From contig QUTJ01031325.1 in NCBI GenBank assembly GCA_003573635.1, positions 1 through 10,916 of the forward strand: DNA of 10,916 nucleotides. Reading direction: 5' to 3'. The position numbers were made by a program, and so were the translations under genes. This stretch comes from Goniomonas avonlea (Eukaryota; Cryptophyceae; Goniomonadida; Goniomonadaceae). This document shows positions 1-6,251 of this stretch, in pieces (position 1 is the stretch's first letter; each line of letters begins with the position of its first letter). The notes under the pieces were generated by a model. The model was not told the DNA's origin and did no database searches. It was given only the letters and a program-made list of their open reading frames with translations.

Positions 1-65
1 TGACTGAGAAGCCATGACCGTGAGACTTGACTGAGAAGCCATGACCGTGAGAACTGACTGAGAAG
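1..65. repeat. Short tandem repeat, 27-bp unit
   Basis: A unit beginning TGACTGAGAAGCCATGACCG occurs at 1-27 and again at 28-53. A truncated third copy starts at 55. The array stops just before the proposed start codon of the exonuclease gene at 74, so it would lie in that gene's upstream or 5' untranslated region. The last copy supplies an in-frame TGA (59-61) ahead of the ATG. Confidence 0.8.
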
Positions 66-73
66 GCTTGCGC

Positions 74-3000
74 ATGGCTGGAGCTGCCGGAGGCGACAGG
101 TCTACTTGGGGCTTTTCAGTTTTGTAATCCAATTAAGATCACGGCCATCGTCCGGCCTAATTGATGACTACACCATCTTTTAATGTAGAGCCATGTTGGG
201 CTGTCGCCCCCCAACTGTCGAGTGCCGTGGATCGAAGTACATCGATCGGGTATCCTCGATGCTTGTTGAAACCCATTTCTTGTATGAAGAAATGGGTTTC
301 GTATGAAGAAATGGGTTTCATTCTTGCATCTCTCGAACATCCTCCATGCTGTTGCAACCCATTTCTTGTATGTGCGGCTGCTGGCTGCCACTCGACTCAC
401 ACGGCGACATCGACTAACATAGCCACAGCTACGTGGTGATAGACTTCGAGGGTAAAGACGAAATTATTGAGTTCCCGGCTATAGCTCTGGACGCTCGCAC
501 GCTGCAAGAGCTGGACGGCCCCTGCAGTCCAGCTTGTGGCGCAGCTGCGACTGCCCGCAACCGCTTCCACCGCTGGGTTCGGCCTGTTGCGCTGTTTAAC
601 GGCAAGCCGCTCAACCCTCGGTCTGAGGCAGTGTCGTTTGCCCAGGTGTGACCCGAGCCGTGAGACCCGAGCTTGTGGGTGTGCGAGTTTGTCTGTGTGA
701 GAGAGTGGGACCGTGACTGTGTCTGAGTTGAGGTGAAACTGGACCTTCTGGGCTTGGGTGACGGCCGCAGCCATAACCCATCCGTGAGAGAGTGTGACCA
801 TCCGTAGAGTGTGTCTGAGTTTGTCTGAGGTCGTGGCTGTGAGCGGTGCCGTTTGCCCAGGTGTGACCCGAGTTTGTTTGTCCGTGAGAGTGTGACCGTG
901 ACTGTCTGAGTTTGTCTGAGTTTGTGGGTGTGCGAGTTTGTTCGTGAGAGAGCTTGTATGTGAGAGAGTGTGACCGTGACTGTGTCTGAGTTTGCCTGCG
1001 TTTGTGGGTGTGCGAGTTTGGCCTTGTCAGGCAGTCCCGTTTGCTTCGGCATGGCAGTGTCACTGTCTGCGAGGCAGTGGCGTTTGCTTGTGAGATGGTG
1101 CATTGCCTCGCTCGAGTTGTCCGGGCCAATCCGCTCGCAAGGTCTATTCGGCGTCTGAATAGCTCTTAGCTGAGCAGGACAAACAAGCTCACCCTTGAGA
1201 TCAGGCACTCCAGGAGTTCGACGCATGGGTGGGCGGCCCTGAAGCTGGTGCCAGAACCTTGTTTGTTATTTGCGGGGACTGGGATATTAAAACTCAGGTA
1301 CGCATCACCCAGCTCGTGCCTACTTGCTACATAGCAGCCTGGTATTGATACCAGCCGGGCGGCTGGTACGGGCACGTTCTGTAGTCTTTGAATACAGAAA
1401 GGCGAATAGAGAAGAAACAGGCGAAAAGGGGGGGACGAAAGTCTCATCAACGCGGGTTCGCCTTACCAGCCAAATACAACCAGCCGCTGGTTTTGATACC
1501 AGATACAGGAAGGCACTAGTGCCTTCTAGTCAAAACGTCGTACCAGTACGATTATGTCGTACTGGTACGACATTTTCAGTACGATGGTTCATTTTTCACA
1601 TGGGCATAGATAGTGTTTCTTTTGGCGGATTGGTCCAGGATTGAAAACAGAGCGAGACCACAAAGGGTTCGAATTCCTCCCGAACTGGCAATCAGATCAG
1701 ACAATTCTGTCATNGGAAAATTATCCGCTGAAAAAAAACATCGTACTGGTACGATATCGTACTCGACTAGGAGGCACTAGTGCCTTCTCGTCAAAGTGTC
1801 GTACCAGTACGACTATGGTTCGACATTTTCAGTACGATGGTTAATTTTTCAAATGGGCATAGATAGTGTTTCTTTAGGCGGATTCGTCCTGGATTGAAAC
1901 CAGAGCGAGATCGCAAAGGGTCCGAATTCCTCCCAAACTGGCAATCAGATCAGACAATTCTGTCATCGGAAAATTATCCGCTGAAAAAGAAACGCCGTCC
2001 TGGTTCGATCTCGTACTCGACTAGGAGGCACTAGTACATCTGTCCACAGCGACACGCACGCGCGCACACACGTGTCTCGGGTCTAGTTACCCCCTGACTT
2101 TCTTCCATCTGTCTTGGTGCTGAAGAGTGTCTCCGGTCCTTGCATCCGACCAACTATATTTCGTTTTCGCAGGTGCCCAAGCAGTGCCGTCTCAGTGGTG
2201 TGCCAGTTCCTCCCTACTTCTCTTCGTGGGCTAATCTCAAGGTGGGTTCCTCTCTCGACTTCGGTGGTGTGCCAGTTCTTCCTCAAGGTGGGTGTGCCTG
2301 TTCCTCTCTCTCTACTTCGGTGGGTGTGCCAGTTCTTCCTCAAGGGTGTGCCCGTTCCTCTCTCTCTACTTTGGTGGGTGTGCCAGTCCCCTACCTCCTC
2401 GTGGGCTAATATGCTGGTTCTGGAAACTGGCCAAAAAAAATGGCGAGTCGAATTTCCGAGGAAAAAAACTCGCCAAATATTTTCTATAACTATTTTCCGA
2501 GGATTCTGTCAGATTGGTCAATCAAAAGTGACAGATTCCTCGGATATCGCCAATTTTTTCCTCGGCATTAGTGTTCCAGAACCAGCATAATCNCAAGGCG
2601 GGTGTGCCAGTTCCTCCCTACTTCTCCTCGTGGACTAGTCTCAAGGCGGGTGTGCGCGTGTGCGAGAGTCTGATGACTGATGGTGTCTCGTCGGTGTCAG
2701 TTCAGTTCCATCGTTCCTTTTTGTCCGAAGATGTGTGCGTGTGCGCGTGTGTGTGCGCGCGCGAGTGTGTGTAGTGTGGAGAGAGACAGAGAGAATCGAT
2801 GACAGCAAGTATGTCCAATTCACAAGCCAGGACCAACTGGATCAACTATTTATATCGTTGCTCTTCGCAGCTTCCTCATCGATACATCCCGAGTTGCTAA
2901 TCGAGTGCAGGTGCTGTACAATGAACACTTCGGCACCGACACCCGCGGTATGAAAGGCATGCTCGGGCACTCTGGAATGCTGGGTCCCCATGGGCAGGTA

Positions 3001-3314
3001 AAACTGTTGACATTGCCCACAACCAGTGGTCATCTGCCACTGGCGCATTCTTGAGGTTGACGGCTGGCGCGCAGGTGCAAGGCCAGCACCATCTCGGGAT
3101 GCATGACAGCACAAATATTGCGAAAGTGCTTGTCCGCCTCGTGCAAGCAGGGGGGGCAACGGGTGTAACTGGGTGCCGTGATTCTTCTGGTCGTATCTCC
3201 TCCAGATGGAGTGGTAAGGAGATTTTGTCCTCTGGTGACGAAACAAGGTCACTGACACAGCCGCAGCTCAAGGCACTCGCCGGTAAAGGGGTCTTCAACG
3301 AAACCCGGTCTTGA
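74..3314 (+). CDS. ERI1/ERL1-like DEDDh 3'-5' exonuclease, six exons
   Basis: Proposed exons: 74-99, 429-645, 1205-1297, 2173-2241, 2911-2997 and 3087-3314 (239 aa). The family trims 3' ends of structured RNA such as rRNA, histone mRNA or small RNA; plant ERL1 is linked to chloroplast rRNA. Joined exons give the conserved order: VIDFEGKDEIIEFP (Exo I, D14/E16), FHRWVRP, AVSFAQ joined to ALQEFDAW, VICGDWDIKTQ (Exo II, D108), VPKQC...PPYFSSWANLK, then HHLGMHDSTN (Exo III, H166 and D171, spacing HxxxxD). All five catalytic residues are present. Exons 2-5 join in phase 0 and align without gaps to my memory of plant ERL1. Uncertain points: exon 1 is only eight codons plus two bases, chosen because its split AG|C codon and upstream stop fit; the last acceptor could be 3074 instead of 3086, adding four residues. 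No transit peptide is visible. The final tail after residue 190 is unrecognised. Confidence 0.8.
100..428 (+). other. Proposed first intron of the exonuclease gene, with hairpin
   Basis: The proposed intron runs from GTCTAC to CCACAG. The donor start GTCT also fits introns of the F-box and secreted-protein genes. It carries a perfect 14-bp inverted repeat, 268-281 against 287-300, with the loop GTATG. The 19-bp segment 282-300 is tandemly duplicated at 301-319, and 270-286 recurs as a direct copy at 356-372. No coding signal was seen. The existence of this intron rests on the exon 1 choice at 74-99. Confidence 0.45.
646..1204 (+). repeat. Repeat-filled intron with copies of the upstream exon end
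   Basis: The intron runs from CAG|GTGTGA to GATCAG. Removing it joins AVSFAQ to ALQEFDAW in frame. The 23 bases 635-657, spanning the exon end and donor, recur exactly at 850-872. The exon end GAGGCAGTGTCGTTTGC recurs with one change at 1071-1087, and more loosely at 1029-1045. Between them lies a degenerate minisatellite. TTGTGGGTGTGCGAGTTTG occurs at 673, 922 and 1002, and GAGAGTGTGACCGTGACTGT at 886 and 964. The strand is GT-rich, which creates long but meaningless Thr/Gln/Ser/His-rich frames on the other strand. Confidence 0.85.
1298..2172 (+). other. Long intron of the exonuclease gene (875 bp)
   Basis: The intron runs from CAG|GTACGC to TTTTCGCAG. Its removal joins WDIKTQ to VPKQC in phase 0, as expected for the ERL1 family. 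It holds short palindromes near 1338-1376 and 1476-1507 built around ACCAG and CTGGT, then the two-copy fold-back repeat listed separately. An alternating purine-pyrimidine stretch at 2051-2076 has ends GACACG and CGTGTC and could favour Z-DNA. No other gene was seen inside. Confidence 0.75.
1511..2035. repeat. Two tandem copies of a ~255-bp fold-back unit plus a remnant
   Basis: Copy A (1511-1771) and copy B (1772-2025) are close relatives through their full length. A remnant of the next start lies at 2026-2035. Each copy begins with the 12-bp palindrome GGCACTAGTGCC (1512-1523, 1773-1784). In copy A, TCGTACCAGTACGA at 1538-1551 is the exact reverse complement of TCGTACTGGTACGA at 1741-1754, bounding about 217 bp. 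A further inverted copy at 1557-1571 makes a tight 15-bp stem with the left end. Copy B keeps the left end (1799-1812), but its right end is decayed. The N at 1714 reads C in copy B. No coding capacity is seen, so it looks like a non-autonomous inverted-repeat element that was tandemly duplicated. Confidence 0.8.
2198..2402 (+). repeat. Tandem copies derived from the exon 2173-2241 end
   Basis: The real exon end (from about 2198 to 2241) is followed by degenerate copies starting near 2264, 2319 and 2373. All begin GGTGTGCCAGT or GGTGGGTGTGCCAGT. The copies at 2264 and 2319 have lost the middle of the exon segment but keep its end, CCTCAAGG. The third keeps CTCCTCGTGGGCTAA and is then cut by the MITE at 2411. 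Pyrimidine-rich runs such as TTCCTCTCTCTCTACTTC, from the sequence after the donor, are copied too. The repeat unit is therefore the exon end plus donor plus early intron. Confidence 0.85.
2411..2588. mobile_element. MITE-like element with 15-bp perfect terminal inverted repeats
   Basis: ATGCTGGTTCTGGAA at 2411-2425 and TTCCAGAACCAGCAT at 2574-2588 are exact reverse complements. The element is 178 bp with no coding capacity. Inside, TGGCGAGT and ACTCGCCA form a stem, and CCGAGGATTCTGTCA pairs with TGACAGATTCCTCGG with one mismatch, so most of the element can fold. AAT flanks it on both sides (2408-2410, 2589-2591). The paralogous unbroken sequence GTGGGCTAATCTCAAG (2226-2241) shows one AAT, as expected for a 3-bp target duplication. 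A 4-bp TAAT or 3-bp TAA reading with slightly shorter ends is also possible, and TA alone fits the empty site less well. A 3-bp target would suit the PIF/Harbinger group, but the family is not proven. Confidence 0.85.
2594..2660 (+). pseudogene. Extra copy of the exon 2173-2241 end (pseudo-exon)
   Basis: Positions 2602-2645 match the exon end 2198-2241 with three differences in 44 bases. The reading frame is open and would encode VPVPPYFSSWTSLK beside the real VPVPPYFSSWANLK. The donor has changed from GT to GC (CAAG|GCGGGT). The copy lies just right of the MITE and has no clear acceptor, although the MITE's right end supplies a TTCCAG. It is most likely a decaying duplicate; use as an alternative exon through a GC donor cannot be excluded. 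Confidence 0.75.
2731..2772. repeat. GT/GC alternating microsatellite
   Basis: An impure GTGTGCGTGCGC-type run of about 40 bases lies in the intron 2242-2910, between the pseudo-exon and the next acceptor (GAGTGCAG, ending 2910). Alternating purine-pyrimidine sequence of this kind can adopt Z-DNA. No coding role is seen. Confidence 0.8.
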
Positions 3315-3346
3315 CTCCAGAAACCCGGTCTTGACTCCAGAAACCC
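3301..3346. repeat. 20-bp tandem duplication across the exonuclease stop codon
   Basis: AAACCCGGTCTTGACTCCAG occurs at 3301-3320 and 3321-3340, followed by the start of a third copy. The first copy carries the proposed TGA stop (3312-3314). From 3347 to the end of the ankyrin gene (3457) I see no feature; the two genes are convergent. Confidence 0.85.
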
Positions 3347-3456
3347 CAACACTTTCACAAAAGATTCAATAACTCACTTTGCTTTCCAACGGACATTCCC
3401 TTGTCTGCGTAGACGAGCGTCCAATCAAGCATGGACACTTTTGCTTTGCTTAAGGC

Positions 3457-3879
3457 TCAATCCAATGAAGTAAACGACTTCAGATCCTCAGCCGCCAACA
3501 AAATTGTTCGGACCATGTCAGTCTGTGCCAGCTGGATTGAGGAGCTACCGTCTCGATTGGGAAACGAGGGATCGCCTTTGTGCTGCAACAGCAAGACAGT
3601 CATTGCGAGATCCCCACGAAACGCAGCAATATGTAAGGCTGAATTTAAACCACACAAATTTGGGTCCGCTCCCCGCTCTAACAGAGCCTTGAGTGTCCCC
3701 AGACGCCCCTGCCCGGCGCACAAAGCGGCAGGCGAGGTGTCCATCACCAAGAAGTTCGGATTCACCCCGGTTTTCAGAGCTGTCTCCACCATCTTGGTTT
3801 TTCCTGCTGAACTGCAACCGTTCCACAGCTGCGTTCTCACCGCTTGCTCGAAACTTGAGCTGTCACTGTTCCCTTCCAT
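3457..3879 (-). CDS. Small ankyrin-repeat protein
   Basis: This is an intact single-exon frame of 140 residues from ATG to TGA. Ankyrin repeats are helix-turn-helix binding modules, so the likely role is protein-protein contact; no partner can be named. A weak first repeat covers about residues 14-45. The second is about 47-78 (SPAALCAGQGRLGTLKALLE, then RGADPN). The third is about 78-109 (ALHIAAFRGDLAMTVLLLQ, then GDPSFPN). A partial fourth spans 110-133. The pattern G-x-LxxLLxxGADPN is typical. There is no signal peptide and no extra domain. It is convergent with the exonuclease gene and divergent from the Rdx gene, with 195 bp between starts. An opposite-strand frame of 187 codons across the same DNA has no recognisable content and is a shadow. 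Confidence 0.85.
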   Translation of the reverse strand: MEGNSDSSSFEQAVRTQLWNGCSSAGKTKMVETALKTGVNPNFLVMDTSPAALCAGQGRLGTLKALLERGADPNLCGLNSALHIAAFRGDLAMTVLLLQHKGDPSFPNRDGSSSIQLAQTDMVRTILLAAEDLKSFTSLD

Positions 3880-4074
3880 GATTATTGGATGTGAGTGCTG
3901 TGCAGATCTCTGTTCGCTGTTGTGCCGGTCTGCCAGACAGACTGAGACAGTGCCAGTGTGTCGCTGTACACTGTGTCGTTATCGCGTCGGTTAGCGGGTA
4001 TCGCCTATCGAGCTGAGTTTCCGTCATCGATTGTTGACGGTGAGAACTTCTGAGAAGTTCACCCGAGAACCGAG
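3880..4074. promoter_or_regulatory. Divergent intergenic region with two small hairpins
   Basis: This 195-bp gap must hold start signals for both the ankyrin gene (leftward) and the Rdx gene (rightward). No clear TATA box is seen. Two adjacent inverted repeats sit within 55 bp of the Rdx start: CCGTCA (4021-4026) with TGACGG (4035-4040), and GAACTTC (4044-4050) with GAAGTTC (4054-4060). They may form stems in the Rdx 5' leader or be protein-binding dyads. Neither role is shown by sequence alone. Confidence 0.4.
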
Positions 4075-4527
4075 ATGCAAGACCGCACCCTCTTCTTTGG
4101 TGTCGTTGCGGCTGCGGCTGCGGCTACAACAGCAGCAGTCGCTGCAATTGCTGTTGCAACTCGCGTATTCGCCCAACCAGAAAAGGTTGCGTCTGTTCCA
4201 GGCAACCCTGTCGCGAGCTTTGTTCTCAACCCTGAGGGGCGCCCCCATGTTGTGGTCTACTATTGCACCAGGTGCAAGTGGATGGCCCGCGCCGCTTGGA
4301 TTTCTCAGGAACTTCTTGGAACATTTGGTGAACAGCTTGCAGGTGTTACGTTGGCACCAGCAGAGGCTGGTGTCTTCCGTGTGGATGTTGCAATCGCCGG
4401 CAGGTCAACCGGCACCATCTGGGACCGCAAGTCCGAGGGCGCATTTCCCGAAGCTAAGGAGCTTAAGAACCGCTTGAGAGATGTGGCATTCCCGGATGAG
4501 AAGCTCGGCAAGCACGTTGAACGCTGA
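4075..4527 (+). CDS. Rdx/SelW-like thioredoxin-fold protein with CxxC
   Basis: This is an intronless frame of 150 residues. Residues 60-70 read VVYYCTRCKWM, the Rdx (SelT/SelW/SelH) redox motif with C64 and C67 and no selenocysteine. It continues RAAWISQELLGTF, then GVFRVDVAI, IWDRKSEGAFPEAKELK and a final LGKH. This arrangement closely recalls the bacterial SelW-like Rdx proteins that end in a FPEAKELK-type block. The family is thought to act in thiol redox chemistry with glutathione or partner proteins; the substrate is unknown. Residues 5-33 are hydrophobic and alanine-rich, an extension absent from the short bacterial form and likely a membrane anchor, signal or organelle-targeting segment. 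The ATG is the only one before the motif. Lack of introns and bacterial resemblance suggest transfer, possibly by way of an organelle, but this is an inference. Confidence 0.9.
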   Translation: MQDRTLFFGVVAAAAAATTAAVAAIAVATRVFAQPEKVASVPGNPVASFVLNPEGRPHVVVYYCTRCKWMARAAWISQELLGTFGEQLAGVTLAPAEAGVFRVDVAIAGRSTGTIWDRKSEGAFPEAKELKNRLRDVAFPDEKLGKHVER

Positions 4528-4865
4528 GAAAGACTCGTTGAGCCGGATTGAATCTGATATATTGTTCACAAGTACAGTCTGCACATGGCAGTTGTGTTTC
4601 TCTCTGTACCCCTGGCCTCATCAACATATCGTTTTTTCTACTTTTTTTTCTCCTGTAGTAGGTTTCAGATTTATTCCAGCAGGGATGCGAATGGCACCCA
4701 TATTTTTTATGCTCAAGCCAAGCCAGAACATTCGAGGACTGGTCCGCACCGAGCGCAGGACTCACCAGGACTCCACAGAGGGAACCCCCTCGTCTTGGCT
4801 CGTTCAGAGAAAGACCACTTGACTTGCACTGAATTGAAGTCAAAGACCACTTGACTTGTGGAGTC
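4528..4865. other. Convergent intergenic region
   Basis: This 338-bp stretch separates the ends of the Rdx and F-box genes and presumably holds both 3' untranslated regions. It contains a T-rich run around 4630-4652. The 17-bp sequence AAAGACCACTTGACTTG appears twice, at 4810-4826 and 4842-4858. No polyadenylation signal is certain and no further gene is seen. Confidence 0.6.
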
Positions 4866-5949
4866 TCAAACCAACTGGCCTCGCTGCTTGAATCGCGCGT
4901 ACGCGACCCGAAGCGTGCGGCCACGATCGCCTCCACCAAATGATCGAATCATGCTCTTCATCTCATCTTCATCAGCGCCATCTAAGGCCGTGTGAACAAA
5001 GCCAACGCAGGCACCGCTCGTACTCACAACCGTTGGCGAAAAAGCTACTGGTACCCTCATATTCCTTTGCTTCGGGGTCTTCCTCAGCTTCCTCTTCGCC
5101 GCGTACCCACTGATCCAGCTGCGTGGCGATTTTAAGTCGGAGGCAACAACACTTCTTGCAGACCTGGAGCCCTGAGACGGGACACACCACCGCTTCACAT
5201 CCGTATCCAATGCTGACACTTGTTCGTTCCTGGGCCAACAGCAGTGAGACTGTGAAGCAGGAGGTGCGACCGTACCACGCAGTCCTCTCCGCAAAGATGT
5301 TCCTTCCCGGTGTTTTTGCAGACGTACAGCCTGCCTGATACAAGGTATTCACAAGTTTTCCCTGCAAAAGTACAAGTCAGGTGGCAAACACACCGAAAAT
5401 GAATGGACCGGAACATTGATGCGTTGGGTCTGGTCTGAACTTCTGCTTCTGTCGCCAGTCTGAAACCTCGGACAAAGGACGCTTGCGAGTAAGTGCGACC
5501 TTCTTTGACTCAGAGAGGCACAGGGACCGCTGTTGCAAGGCAATCAGATTTGAACGACGAATTGAGCAGCATACCTGAGCTGCTTGCATGACCAAAAATT
5601 CCGTTTGACACTCCCCTTTCGTGTCGTTGATTAGTTTGTCGTGCTCTCTGCAGTCTCGCAAAAAGTACGCTGTCTTCCAACTCCCGCGACATATCTCTGT
5701 ATCGACCCATCTTTGCAAGAATAATGGCTTCCACAAGGAGTCCAGTGTGCTCAGCTTCTTGAAATCACGATTTACGAGAACGATAAGATGAAGAAAACTA
5801 GCAGAGAGATGTGAAAACACACGGAACTTCAAGTCCTCGGGCAGAAAATTAAGGTGACTGTCTTCTGAGCACTCCATTGCAGAAAACAGTTCCGCCTCGA
5901 GGTCGTCCTCAACGTTGGCCCCCAGCTCGTCCTCAACGTTGCCCGCCAT
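4866..5949 (-). CDS. F-box protein with C-terminal Cys/His cluster, six exons
   Basis: Exons on the minus strand, 5' to 3': 5949-5575, 5529-5409, 5361-5276, 5229-5164, 5118-5028 and 4981-4866, giving 284 aa with all phases closing. Residues 33-78 form an F-box (NFLPEDLKFRVFSHLSASF, then LSTLDSLWKPLF), the part that binds Skp1 in an SCF ubiquitin ligase. Residues 174-215 hold the cluster YVCKNTGKEHLCGEDC followed by VCPVSG, which I recall from plant SKIP31-type F-box proteins; C180, H187, C189, C193, C205 and C210 could bind metal or a substrate. An acidic stretch (223-237) follows. The five introns are 45, 47, 46, 45 and 46 bp. Two of them (5530-5574, 5119-5163) are multiples of three without stops, so reading through is possible. 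The second could instead use the stronger donor GTGTGT at 5393, but would then be only 32 bp. The start could also be an in-frame ATG at 6033; 5949 is chosen because the acidic repeat begins there. Confidence 0.75.
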
Positions 5950-6251
5950 CGGTGATTGCAAGCCAATCACAGGACTCTGGCTTTCCACTACCGACCAGCC
6001 ACAGCAGCGATAGTAGAGATTCAACCATTTCACACCATTTTAACCGACAGGCGGGTCCCTCGATTATTGGGCCGCAACGGCAACAAGTTCCAAGGGACAG
6101 ATTGGTTCGCGGCACCTTTCAACGATTGAAAGTGACAGACCCGAGACAAATCGAGTTTGGGATAGATCGATTGAAAGTGACATGACCCGAGCCCCATCGA
6201 GTTTGGGATATATTGAGCACCGCGACAAGGAAGCAACAAACCCAAGAAGAA
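5950..6251. promoter_or_regulatory. Divergent promoter region with a 45-bp tandem repeat
   Basis: This gap lies between the F-box start and the secreted-protein start. A 45-bp unit beginning CGATTGAAAGTGAC is present twice, at 6123-6167 and 6168-6213. Each copy contains ACCCGAG and ATCGAGTTTGGGATA. The second copy ends in GATATATT (6207-6214), about 40 bp before the secreted-protein ATG and the best TATA-like sequence in the gap. The repeat is much closer to the rightward gene, so it more likely serves that one. Confidence 0.5.

Noticed and set aside
429-1226. 265-codon open frame on the minus strand, rich in Thr, Gln, Ser and His
   Set aside because: It is the reverse reading of the GT-rich intron minisatellite and runs antisense to two exonuclease exons. 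Its periodic text only mirrors the repeats.
2051-2076. Telomere or origin signal from the CA/CG run
   Set aside because: It is a short alternating purine-pyrimidine stretch inside an intron, with no telomere-type unit or other origin features.
3431-3994. 187-codon plus-strand frame opposite the ankyrin gene
   Set aside because: The minus strand encodes clear ankyrin repeats, and the plus-strand text has no recognisable pattern.
4044-4060. Heat-shock element upstream of the Rdx gene
   Set aside because: GAACTTCTGAGAAGTTC resembles one, but the spacing between GAA and TTC units does not match the nGAAnnTTCn pattern.
4264-4275. Selenocysteine codon in the Rdx redox motif
   Set aside because: The motif is encoded TGC...TGC (Cys-Thr-Arg-Cys) with no in-frame TGA, so no selenocysteine is needed.
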